From positions 21,067,937 through 21,131,936 of the forward strand of contig JASKMD010000003.1 of NCBI GenBank assembly GCA_030144725.1: DNA of 64,000 nucleotides, in the 5' to 3' direction. Position numbers and translations under genes: made by a program. This document shows positions 27,909 through 38,084 of this stretch, piece by piece. The stretch's first letter is position 1; each line of letters starts with the position of its first letter. This stretch comes from Haematococcus lacustris (Eukaryota > Chlorophyta > Chlorophyceae > Chlamydomonadales > Haematococcaceae). The notes beneath the pieces are model-generated. The model saw nothing but the letters and a program-made list of their open reading frames with translations. It searched no databases and was not told the DNA's origin.

Positions 27909-30453
27909 GCTATACAGCACTGCGCCCCACAAAACCCCATACAGCGACAAGAGACTAGGCCTGCTCTGCCACAGCCGTGCATTACCACACTCTGCCCTGA
28001 GCCGACGTATGCCTACAGACACCACAAACCATCGCCAAAGGGAAACACCCTGCGGACCACCCTGATGGGAAACACCCTGACGGATTGCTATGTACTGCCA
28101 AAGGGAAACACCCTGCGGACCACCTCGAAGGGAAACACCCTGACGGATTGCTATGAACTGCCAAAGGGAACACCCCTGCGGCCCCCCCCGATGGGCACAC
28201 CCCTGACGGACTGCTACAAACTGTCAAAGGGAGCACCCCTGCGGCCCCCCCCGATGGGAATACCCCTAAGGAACAGCTCTGCTCAGGCAACCCTAGGGCC
28301 TGACTCAACTATTGACATTCAAGTATGTGATGCACAACCAATCCTACACATGTTACCCTTGCTATGCGCAGAATTGAACTACTGGCCTGCCACGATACAG
28401 CCCCATGCCCAAAGCCCCACGAAGGCCGGTGAGGCTGGCGGAGCACAGCCAGCCCACTGCATGCCAGAAGCGCACGCCCCAGCCACGCACGGCATGCTTG
28501 CCATGATGCAGCCCCGTGTTCAATGCCCAACCATGCAGGCCGGTGAGGCTGGCGGAGCACAGCCAGCCCACTGCATGCCAGCAGCGCACGCCCCAGCCAC
28601 GCACGACATGCTTGCCATGACGCAGCCCCGTGCCCAATGCCCTACCATGCAGGCCGGTGAGGCTGGCGGAGCACAGCCAGCCCACTGCATGCCAGAAGCG
28701 CACGCCCCAGCCACGCACGGCATGCTTGCCATGATGCAGCCCCGTGTTCAATGCCCAACCATGCAGGCCGGTGAGGCTGGCGGAGCACAGCCAGCCCACT
28801 GCATGCCAGCAGCGCACGCCCCAGCCACGCACGACATGCTTGCCATGACGCAGCCCCGTGCCCAATGCCCCACCATGCAGGCCGGTGAGGCTGGCGGAGC
28901 ACAGCCAGCCCATTGCATGCCAGAAGCGCACGCCCCAGCCACGCACGGCATGCTTGCCATGACGCAGCCCCGTGCCCAATGCCCCACCATGCAGGCCGGT
29001 GAGGCTGGCGGAGCACAGCCAGCCCACTGCATGCCAGAAGCGCACGCCCCAGCCACGCACGGCATGCTTGCCATGATGCAGCCCCGTGTTCAATGCCCAA
29101 CCATGCAGGCCGGTGAGGCTGGCGGAGCACAGCCAGCCCACTGCATGCCAGCAGCGCACGCCCCAGCCACGCACGACATGCTTGCCATGACGCAGCCCCG
29201 TGTTCAATACCCCACCATGCAGGCCCGCGAGGCACGCGGCGCCCACCATGTACCAGCAGAGCACGCTCCAGCCATACACGCTGGCACCATGCCGCCCTAT
29301 GAAGCACAGCCAGCCAAGGAGCAGACAGGGATGCTCCATTCATGCATGCTGATGGATACCAGCAGAGACGTTGGTACGATTGCTGACAAGACCTACAAGA
29401 CACTTGTCCCATGTAAGGATGCCCTCCATGACATCAAACAAACCTACTTGCAATGGAAGGGCATGCATTGCATATTCATAGCAGTAGCCTGTGCATGGTG
29501 GTGGATTCATCACCATGCAACACTTCACCTCACTCCGATAATCTCTCAGTCCATCTCTCAGACCATCTCTCAGTCCCAAAACTGCTTTCGAAGGCATTGC
29601 AAAAGGCTGCAAAGATGGAGAGCCATCTCCACTACATCGGCCTTCGTCAATTTCCTTTACATAGACGGGTCTATCAATAGACACACCGCCATACTCAACC
29701 TCACAGTCTGCATGCACACCTGGACTACACAAGGCCACTACACTGTGACGGGAGGCAAGTCCTCAGTAATCGTTCATCACTACAACACCACTCTTCAACG
29801 CCACACTATTTACAGAATCACCATCTTAGATAAACAACGACGCCCTACCAACGTCATCCCCATGGACTACCTTAAGACCGCCATCCAATGGCTGGGCATT
29901 TTGAGCACGAGCTACTGCGCCGTGGCGATCACATACATTGCATGGCTCCTACTTGCATGCGGGGACGTTGAAGCCAACCCGGGACCCAACACACACTATG
30001 TCCAGCAAGTGGGTAGCAGCACATGCCAAGCCGACTCCCTTAACAACATCGCGGGACGGAAATGGATCAGCATCGACGATATCGACACCTTCTACGCACA
30101 AAGGCTCACGCAGCTCAACACACCGGACGAACTTAAAGCCTGGCAGATGGCAAGAGGCGCAGGAGGCTACGACGATGGAGTAATAGACCTGTACCTCACA
30201 TCTAAGTACGGCCTGATGGCGACAAGCGTCGCCGACCTCAGGCGACCCCAAGACTGGACTAAACACAACCTCAATAGTCTAGCACAGCGCCACGAAACGA
30301 CTGCATTCCTATGCAAAAGACTGGGCCACAGCATGGCCATGACAAGCCTCAATGGGAAATGGTCACTCAAGGACTCCCTAGACCCAGCACCCACTCCCTT
30401 GGCACGCATCGCAATGTCAACAAAGCAAACGCACCACCAGCTCTTCATCATCA
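27909..30453 (+). CDS. 2A retroelement-like ORF, second segment: coding repeats, 2A motif, Ulp1-like region
   Basis: Continuation of 22278-22597 after element C. Residues from about 28030-28280 form four 21-aa repeats (PKGNTLRTT.MGNTLTDCY). 28424-29240 holds seven 38-aa repeats (QAGEAGGAQPAHCMP...) and a decayed eighth. A non-repetitive region follows, then a hydrophobic helix (AVAITYIAWLLLA). A canonical 2A ribosome-skipping motif CGDVEANPGP spans 29958-29987, so translation should yield two products split before the last Pro. The part after 2A (about 155 aa) has KWISIDDIDTFYAQRL and ends near THHQLFII. This resembles the substrate-binding and catalytic-His regions of Ulp1/C48 cysteine peptidases. 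Element D cuts it at 30454. N-terminal 2A after a hydrophobic segment is known from non-LTR retrotransposons, so that is the best guess. Confidence 0.6.
29958..29987 (+). other. 2A ribosome-skipping peptide motif
   Basis: Encodes CGDVEANPGP, a full match to the D-(V/I)-E-x-N-P-G-P consensus. Skipping would occur between Gly (29982-29984) and Pro (29985-29987). It is preceded by a hydrophobic stretch, as in N-terminal 2A sequences of some non-LTR elements. Confidence 0.9.
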
Positions 30454-30637
30454 CACTCACGATAAATAAGGCCGACGCGAGGGTGTTTTTTGCATCGGAT
30501 GGACATTCCGCTCCGATAGAACGATAGAGCGTTGAGTTTAAGGGGGACCTCGCTCTTGAATGAAGTCCTAACTCGCAGCGGTTGCGGAGATACAACGATC
30601 CGCGCGCGAGGTACCCCCCCCCTTTTTGGGAATCTGC

Positions 30638-32055
30638 ACAGATGTCGGTTAAATGAGCCCGGCATCTGTACAGATGCATGTAGATGCCCTATGGACATAC
30701 GACATCTGCACAGATGCATCCCTCGACATCTGCACAGCTGCCGACACATGTCGACATCTGCACAGATGCATCCCTCGACATCTGCACAGCTGTCGACACA
30801 CTCGACATCTGCACAGCCAAGCATCCCTCGACATCTGCACAGCTGTCGAGACACTCGACATCTGCACAGATGCATCCCTCGACATCTGCACAGCTGTCGA
30901 CACACTCGACATCTGCACAGATGCATCCCTCGACATCTGCACAGCTGTCGACACAGTCGACATCTGCACAGCCAAGCATCCCTCGACATCTGCACAGCTG
31001 TCGACACAGTCGACATCTGCACAGATGCATCCCTCGACATCTGCACAGCTGTCGACACACTCGACATCTGCACAGCCAAGCATCCCTCGACATCTGCACA
31101 GCTGTCGACACACTCGACATCTGCACAGATGCATCCCTCGACATCTGCACAGCTGTCGACACAGTCGACATCTGCACAGCCAAGCATCCCTCGACATCTG
31201 CACAGCTGTCGACACACTCGACATCTGCACAGATGCATCCCTCGACATCTGCACAGCTGTCGACACAGTCGACATCTGCACAGCCAAGCATCCCTCGACA
31301 TCTGCACAGCTGTCGACACACTCGACATCTGCACAGATGCATCCCTCGACATCTGCACAGCTGCCGACACACTCGACATCTGCACAGCCAAGCATCCCTC
31401 GACATCTGCACAGCTGTCGACACAGTCGACATCTGCACAGATGCATCCCTCGACATCTGCACAGCTGTCGACACAGTCGACATCTGCACAGCCAAGCATC
31501 CCTCGACATCTGCACAGCTGTCGACACAGTCGACATCTGCACAGCAAGCATGCCTCGACATCTGCACAGCTTTCGACACACTCGACATCTGCACAGCCAA
31601 GCATCCCTCGACATCTGCACAGCTGTCGACACACTCGACATCTGCACAGATGCATCCCTCGACATCTGCACAGCTGTCGACACAGTCGACATCTGCACAG
31701 CCAAGCATCCCTCGACATCTGCACAGCTGTCGACACACTCGACATCTGCACAGATGCATCCCTCGACATCTGCACAGCTGCCGACACACTCGACATCTGC
31801 ACAGCCAAGCATCCCTCGACATCTGCACAGCTGTCGACACACTCGACATCTGCACAGATGCATCCCTCGACATCTGCACGAGCTGTCGACACAGTCGACA
31901 TCTGCACAGCCAAGCATCCCTCGACATCTGCACAGCTGTCGACACAGTCGACATCTGCGCAGCCAAGCATGCTCTCGACATCTGCACAGCTTTCGACACA
32001 CTCGACATCTGCACAGCATGCATCCCTCGACATCTGCACAGATGCCAAGTAGTGC
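30638..32055 (+). repeat. element D palindrome array, proximal
   Basis: More than 50 copies of CGACATCTGCACAG. They alternate between a full palindrome form (GACATCTGCACAGATG) and forms ending CTGTCGACAC or CCAAGCATCCCT. Period about 25 bp. Long open frames on both strands across it are by-products of the repeat. Confidence 0.95.
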
Positions 32056-32079
32056 AGATGTGCACATGAAGAAAAGGCT

Positions 32080-32320
32080 TGCATGAAGGTTACGCAAAGG
32101 CACCGCGAAGGCAGCAAAGTAACCGCAAAGGAAGCAAGACTCTTCCAACATAACACGGTATGCCCTAAGGTTACAAAACAACCAGGCTGCATGGAGACCT
32201 GCATGAAGGTACCGCGAAGGAAGCAAAGGAATCACGCAAGAATCCAGACTGCCCCGCTCAGCTGGCATTAGCAGGCAGGAGCGGCCAGGAGCAGCCAACA
32301 AAACCGTCGCCAAAAGGCTA
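32080..32320 (+). repeat. conserved tail block of element D
   Basis: Contains two partial copies of the block: GCATGAAGGTTACGCAAAGG and GGCTGCATGGAGACCTGCAT. The second runs to GGCATTAGCAGGCAGGAGCG, matching elements B and C. Confidence 0.75.
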
Positions 32321-32629
32321 GCTATGAGCCGACCAGCCGCATAGCATTGGCGACCAGCCATAAAAAGATGCCATCAGGTTAAGCGATAGGATCAAGAGAT
32401 AGCGACAGAAAACGGAAGGAGGTGCAGCGATGCAGCGACCCAGCGATGCAGCGATGCGGCATAAGAAATGCACGAGGTGCAACTAGGACACGTAGCCCGA
32501 AGCCTATGAGACGGAGCGGAAGAGGAGTGGAGGAGCCCGGAGAGGCGGTCAGGAGCCATGCAAGAGACGAAGCTGGGTGCACATGAAACAAAGTTGGGTG
32601 CACCCACACAAACCCCACCCTAGCGAATG

Positions 32630-32704
32630 GTGAGTAGTTTATCTTGCAGTCATGTGGCTCCAAATACCTTGCCTGACTATTTGCCAACCACTGAATAGCT
32701 GCAG
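32630..32704 (+). other. module intron, element D copy 1
   Basis: 75 nt, GTGAGTAGTT to AATAGCTGCAG; the next exon begins [11 protein letters not shown] and runs directly into the (AGCCC)n satellite. Confidence 0.75.
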
Positions 32705-32736
32705 GTTCAATGGTCCCAACCTCCCCTTCCCTACAC

Positions 32737-33440
32737 CCAGCCCAGCCCAGCCCAGCCCAGCCCAGCCCAGCCCAGCCCAGCCCAGCCCAGCCCAGCCCAG
32801 CCCAGCCCAGCCCAGCCCAGCCCAGCCCAGCCCAGCCCAGCCCAGCCCAGCCCAGCCCAGCCCAGCCCAGCCCAGCCCAGCCCAGCCCAGCCCAGCCCAG
32901 CCCAGCCCAGCCCAGCCCAGCCCAGCCCAGCCCAGCCCAGCCCAGCCCAGCCCAGCCCAGCCAGCCCAGCCCAGCCCAGCCCAGCCCAGCCCAGCCCAGC
33001 CCAGCCCAGCCCAGCCCAGCCCAGCCCAGCCCAGCCCAGCCCAGCCCAGCCCAGCCCAGCCCAGCCCAGCCCAGCCCAGCCCAGCCCAGCCCAGCCCAGC
33101 CCAGCCCAGCCCAGCCCAGCCCAGCCCAGCCCAGCCCAGCCCAGCCCAGCCCAGCCCAGCCCAGCCCAGCCCAGCCCAGCCCAGCCCAGCCCAGCCCAGC
33201 CCAGCCCAGCCCAGCCCAGCCCAGCCCAGCCCAGCCAGCCCAGCCCAGCCCAGCCCAGCCCAGCCCAGCCCAGCCCAGCCCAGCCCAGCCCAGCCCAGCC
33301 CAGCCCAGCCCAGCCCAGCCCAGCCCAGCCCAGCCCAGCCCAGCCTAGCCCAGCCCAGCCCAGCCCAGCCCAGCCCAGCCCAGCCCAGCCCAGCCCAGCC
33401 CAGCCCAGCCCAGCCCAGCCCAGCCCAGCCCAGCCCAGCC
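32737..33440. repeat. (AGCCC)n satellite
   Basis: About 140 copies of AGCCC with single slips near 32960 and 33235 and one T substitution near 33345. Same unit as the satellite at 20931-21540. Confidence 0.95.
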
Positions 33441-33499
33441 CTCTCCGTCCCCTCCCCTCCCTACCCCTACCTATCATCTCACATCCCTCACCCCACATC

Positions 33500-33540
33500 A
33501 CAACTCTGACCGCCTGTCATGACCTTGTTGTTGTTTGCAG
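33500..33540 (+). other. module intron remnant, element D copy 2
   Basis: Only the 3' half is recognisable, ending GTTGTTTGCAG, followed by an exon starting SSGHTHPPS. No donor was found on the left. The satellite next to it may have replaced the 5' half. Confidence 0.5.
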
Positions 33541-33576
33541 GTTCTAGTGGCCACACCCATCCCCCTTCCCACCCCC

Positions 33577-34190
33577 TCCCCCACCCCCTCCCCCACCCCC
33601 ACCCCCACCCCCACCCCCACCCCCACCCCCACCCCCACCCCCACCCCCACCCCCACCCCCACCCCCACCCCCACCCCCACCCCCACCCCCACCCCCACCC
33701 CCACCCCCACCCCCACCCCCACCCCCACCCCCACCCCCACCCCCACCCCCACCCCCACCCCCACCCCCACCCCCACCCCCACCCCCACCCCCACCCCCAC
33801 CCCCACCCCCACCCCCACCCCCACCCCCCACCCCCACCCCCACCCCCACCCCCACCCCCACCCCCACCCCCACCCCCACCCCCCACCCCCACCCCCACCC
33901 CCACCCCCACCCCCACCCCCACCCCCACCCCCACCCCCACCCCCACCCCCACCCCCACCCCCACCCCCACCCCCACCCCCACCCCCACCCCCACCCCCAC
34001 CCCCACCCCCACCCCCACCCCCACCCCCACCCCCACCCCCACCCCCACCCCCACCCCCACCCCCACCCCCACCCCCCACCCCCACCCCCACCCCCCCCAC
34101 CCCCACCCCCACCCCCACCCCCCACCCCCACCCCCACCCCCACCCCCACCCCCACCCCCACCCCCACCCCCACCCCCACCCCCACCCCCA
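33577..34190. repeat. (CCCCCA)n satellite
   Basis: About 100 copies of a hexamer CCCCCA with one-base slips at about 33827, 33882, 34075, 34095 and 34121. It encodes (TP)n, (HP)n or polyproline, depending on frame. Confidence 0.95.
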
Positions 34191-34311
34191 CATCGTCACA
34201 TCGTAGGGGGGTGTTGCGGTCACTGCGCATGGAGCATGGAGCGCAGGAGCAGCCAGGAGCGGCAGCCATGGAGGCGATGCCAAGTAGGTATGGAAGTGGC
34301 GCTAGCAAAGT

Positions 34312-34385
34312 GTGAGTGGCCAGCCCTTGCACATGAGTGGTCCGGTGCCCAGCCTAACCGCAAAGATGCCCCTTGTTTACTGCAG
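34312..34385 (+). other. module intron, element D copy 3
   Basis: 74 nt, GTGAGTGGCC to TTTACTGCAG. It carries the shared GCACATGAGTGG and GATGCCCCTTG blocks. The next exon begins SHGQSLPPS. Confidence 0.75.
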
Positions 34386-34910
34386 GTCCCACGGTCAGTC
34401 TCTCCCCCCTTCCCCCCTTCCTTCTTCACCCTTCCCCCTTCCCTACCCTGTCCCACCACCTCCAAGTCTGCCACCCCACCTACCTCCCCCCTTTCCCACC
34501 CCCCGCCCCACAACGCACGCACGACGCTGCAACCCTCTCCCTACCCTACCCTTGGCGCAGCAATCTGGAGCGGGCAACACGGAGCGGGCAGCTTGGAGTG
34601 GGATCCAGTAGTAGCAGCCCACCCAGCCCACCCTGGCCATGCCATGCCCACACACCACAATGACCCTACCCATCCCTCTCCAACGGGGACGATAACTGGA
34701 TGGTGGAGCACTTGGGTGGTTGTCAGCCCGTGCTTGTTGTGCGACATGGCATAGGTGTAGGTGTGGTAGGTGGGCGTCAATGGTAGTAAGAGGAGCCTAC
34801 GGAGTTGCACCCGGTGTAGTACATTACCAAGGAGAATGTAACATCACCCTTGTTGTAGCGTCCATACTCGTTGTCATCTTGCCGCCTTGTTGCAATGTTG
34901 TTGTGTTGTC

Positions 34911-35025
34911 ATTGTGGTGTGGTGTGGTGTGGTGATGGTGTGGTGATGGTGTGGTGATGGTGTGGGTGGTGATGATGGTGATGGTGATGATGATGGTGAT
35001 GATGGTGATGGTGATGGTGTGTGGT
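34911..35025. repeat. GGTGAT/GGTGT simple repeat
   Basis: Irregular runs of GGTGATGGTGTGGTGATGG; low-complexity, non-coding. Confidence 0.8.
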
Positions 35026-35214
35026 GTCACCTTCTTGTTGTCGTGTCGTTGCTACCTTGTCACATCGTAGGGGGGTGTTGCGGTCATTGGGTGCATCAAT
35101 GCATGTGCTTAGCATTTCTATATTGAGGTGTTGTGGAGTGATGGTGCATCGAGACATGTGCTTGCAAGTCCCGTAGCGAGGTGTTGCGGGATGTTTGGGT
35201 TTCCAACATGTGTT

Positions 35215-35640
35215 TTGCGGGGATGTTGCGGGGTGTTTGGGTGTCAATACATGTGTTTTGCGGGGGTGAAGCGAGGTGTTGCGGGGTGTTTTGGGTGTCA
35301 ATACATGTGTTTTGCGGGGGTGAAGCGAGGTGTTGCGGGGTGTTTTGGGTGTCAATACATGTGTTTTGCGGGGGTGTAGCGAGGTGTTGCGGGGTGTTTT
35401 GGGTGTCAATACATGTGTTTTGCGGGGGTGAAGCGAGGTGTTGCGGGGTGTTTTGGGTGTCAATACATGTGTTTTGCGGGGGTGAAGCGAGGTGTTGCGG
35501 GGTGTTTTGGGTGTCAATACATGTGTTTTTGCGGGGGTGTAGCGAGGTGTTGCGGGGTGTTTTGGGTGTCAATACATGTGTTTTGCGGGGGTGTAGCGAG
35601 GTCTTGCTGGATGTTTGGGTGTCAATGCATGTGCTTTGCG
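35215..35640. repeat. 54-bp minisatellite in element D
   Basis: About seven and a half copies of a 54-bp unit containing TACATGTGTTTTGCGGGGGT and GAGGTGTTGCGGGGTGTTTT, ending just before the distal palindrome array. Confidence 0.9.
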
Positions 35641-35649
35641 AATGTAATA

Positions 35650-35905
35650 GTCGATGAAATAGTCGACATCTGTGCAGATACAGCCACGACATCTGCACAT
35701 CCAAGCCGCGAATGTAATAGTCGACATCTGTGCAGATGCTACAAACAACATCTGCACAGCCAAGGCTCGAATGTAATAGTCGACATCTGTGCAGACGTCG
35801 TTGTCAGCAGCTGCACAGATGTCGATATCAACATCTGCACAGCCAAGCAACGAATGGAATAGTCGACATCTGTGCAGATGTCGTCGCCAGCAGCTGCACA
35901 GACAA
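35650..35905 (+). repeat. element D palindrome array, distal
   Basis: Several copies of GTCGACATCTGTGCAGATG and AGCAGCTGCACAGATGTC, the same core as the 30638-32055 array. Confidence 0.85.
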
Positions 35906-35927
35906 TCAAGTCTCCCGGTAAAAGTTC

Positions 35928-35941
35928 CCCCTATATAGGGG
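35928..35941. repeat. perfect 14-bp palindrome
   Basis: CCCCTATATAGGGG directly right of the element D array. It may mark a terminus or a TATA-like site; function unknown. Confidence 0.5.
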
Positions 35942-36184
35942 AAATTTGTTGGCTGTAGATGGGGGAAGTTTTGAATTGCCCAACCGCAGTTTCGGCACTG
36001 GAACCTCGGTAACCCGCTATCTTGCTGAAGTTGTTGATAAGAATCATGTACAGCTTTATGTAGCTCCTTGGGTAGAGGCATCGCTCTGTGCCGCCAAAGG
36101 CCGCGGACCACCGTATTATATAGACGGTCTGTATAAACAAAAAATACAAAGTCATTTTCAAAAAAACTGTTATACGGTGGGGGT

Positions 36185-37801
36185 ATTCGCGACTTTTTTG
36201 GTACCGTACTCTCTCTTTTGATTCGCGTCCGCGAATCGTTTTTTTGGCCTCGCGAAATCGCGAACGAGTATACAATGTGATTTTTGACTCAATCGCGAAG
36301 TGGTCAAACAATTGTTTGGCCTGCATAAATATCGATGCGATGCACCGCATTGGTGGTCCGTGGCATCAGTGCCAACGACGCAGCCGAAAATTTGCAACGC
36401 CAGGTAGACCAGCACGATGAAATGCTCCATCGAAGGGCTCTCGATCGTGAAGATGCGGCTGTCGCGAAGCGTGGGCCGGGCAGACATCGCAAGCTATCTA
36501 GCATCGGGCTGCTGCAGACCTGAGACCCTGCCGCGTCGCCAAGCACGCCTCCTCCTCCCAGCCGAACCGGCAGGTCGCATGCGAACTGGTGGCACCCCGC
36601 CAACATCCGGCCCATCCTCCAGACCTGCCTGCTCTTGGGCTCTAAGAACAAGCCTAAGCCTCTTGGGCTCTAGGAACAAGCCTCTTGGGCTCTAGGAACA
36701 AGCCTAAGCCACCAGCAGCACAAGCCACACCCACCCACACGCAAGCAGGCACACTTGGTGTGCAGCACTAGCAGCAGCGCCAACAGCAACAACGCCAGCA
36801 ACAGCAGCGGCGAAAACAGCAGCAGCGAAGATGCCAACTGCTGCTAATTTGCCAACAACGAGGAGTGGGTAGTTAGCAAGTTAGCAGCCGGGGTGGCTGG
36901 CTGCAAGAAGTCAGCTGCTGGGGTGGTTGGCCAGGCTAGGGCAGCAGCCGGTGTGGCTGGCTGCACCAGGTCAGCAGCCGGGGTGGCTGGCCGCACCGAG
37001 TCAGCTGCTGGGGTCTTCGCCTTGGCCAAAGCTGCGGCATGGGTGACTGCAAGGGCACGCAAGTTTGAGTGTTCAGAGGAGGATGCAGAGATATGTCGGC
37101 ACTGCAAGCAGCCACAGGAGCACCATGACTTCATGGGAGAGGTTCAGTGCCCTATCTAGTGCAAAGTCAAGATTTGGTGACTTGGTGCACGGTAAAACTA
37201 CCCTTGCATACTGGCTTTGACTGGGTGACCGGGTAGCTTGACATGGTGACATGTCCAAGAAGTGCTAGAACCATGGAGGATTGACATGGTATGCAAGGTA
37301 TGGCAGCCTAGAATATATATAAGCACGCCCACATCCTCAAGACTGTGTTTTGCAGCATTGTTTGCATCGGGAAGAAATAAACAATCTTTTTTTTGGGTCG
37401 GGAAAGAGTATTTAATTTTATTTTTCGGGGCCTCGCGAATCAAAAGAGATAGTACGGTATTCTATTTTCTGTTTTCTCCCCAACCGCTGCACTTTTTGGC
37501 CGCCCCGCCGACTGGCTGCACCGATGCGAGTGTTAACCATACACGATTCTCCTGTGTACCAGTTTCTGCCCGGGGAGTGTCTCAACGTTGCAAATACACG
37601 CTGTTAGAAGCCGTCACTCGCGCCGTCAACCGCCCAATATTGACGGCAAGTATAATTTAATTTCAGCCCGCCAAGCTCACTCCGCGAACCTCTTATTGGT
37701 CCTAGAGTTTCTAGACCAGCCGCAGTCGCACTCGCAGCGCAGCCGCAGTCGCAGGCACAGCAGGCCACGGAGAAAAAGAAAATACCAAAAAAGTCGCGAA
37801 T
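36185..37801. mobile_element. fold-back/MITE-like element with nested inverted repeats
   Basis: Outer inverted pair: ATTCGCGACTTTTTTGGTA at 36185-36203 and its exact complement at 37783-37801. Inner pair: TACCGTACTCTCTCTTTTGA through 36227 and its complement at 37434-37459, 25 of 26 matching. Short palindromes on ATACGG lie outside both. The interior carries GAACAAGCCTCTTGGGCTCTA repeats (36640-36710) and the small zinc-finger-like frame at 36893-37159. Confidence 0.55.
36893..37159 (+). CDS. small Ala-rich protein with Cys/His cluster, unknown
   Basis: An 88-aa frame with repeats of about 16 aa (SAAGVAG.T.) encoded by GTCAGCAGCCGGGGTGGCTG units. It ends ECSEEDAEICRHCKQPQEHH, a Cys/His cluster that could bind zinc. 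The start codon given is not ATG-verified and the frame may be an exon. A related HHNFM phrase occurs at about 37940-37970. Function unknown. Confidence 0.3.
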   Translation: MAGCKKSAAGVVGQARAAAGVAGCTRSAAGVAGRTESAAGVFALAKAAAWVTARARKFECSEEDAEICRHCKQPQEHHDFMGEVQCPI

Positions 37802-38084
37802 CGGGCCGGTAAATACGGACCGTTTTGAACCGTATTTGGTACCACTGCTTGTTAGTGATTTCACCAAATCAATGCGTCACCAAAATGTATCACCAATTGT
37901 TTGAGCATGCGGCTGTCACCAAATTGTATCAGGACCCTCATGTTCACCATAACTTCATGGTAGATGGCGCCAAAGCTGAACCAGAGGCGGCTGCCCCAAT
38001 AGTGAACAAAATGCATGTGTGGACAATGTGATAGGTGTTGCACTTAGCAGCCACTGGCTCGTAGATGTATTGAGACTAGAGAGT

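Larger units (their letters stand above)
30454..35910 (+). mobile_element. CACTA-like DNA element D (right end not defined)
   Basis: Left end CACTCACGATAAATAAGGCC resembles those of A, B and C and interrupts the 2A ORF. Order: leader (30454-30640), 1.4-kb palindrome array, tail block (32080-32320), modules with introns and two satellites (32630-34700), GT-rich and 54-bp minisatellite DNA, and a short distal palindrome array (35650-35905). The matching right terminus could not be found, so the true end lies at or beyond 35910. The arms of its palindrome differ from those of A-C. No transposase recognised. Confidence 0.7.

Noticed and set aside
28362..29412. Long minus-strand frames opposite the 38-aa coding repeat
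   Set aside because: The 114-bp unit is a multiple of three without stops on the other strand; the plus frame is supported by continuity with the 2A motif and with the segment left of element C.
30417..32204. Large Cys/Arg/Met-rich frames on both strands over the element D palindrome array
   Set aside because: All six frames read the same 25-bp repeat; composition follows from the repeat and no frame continues into a recognisable protein.
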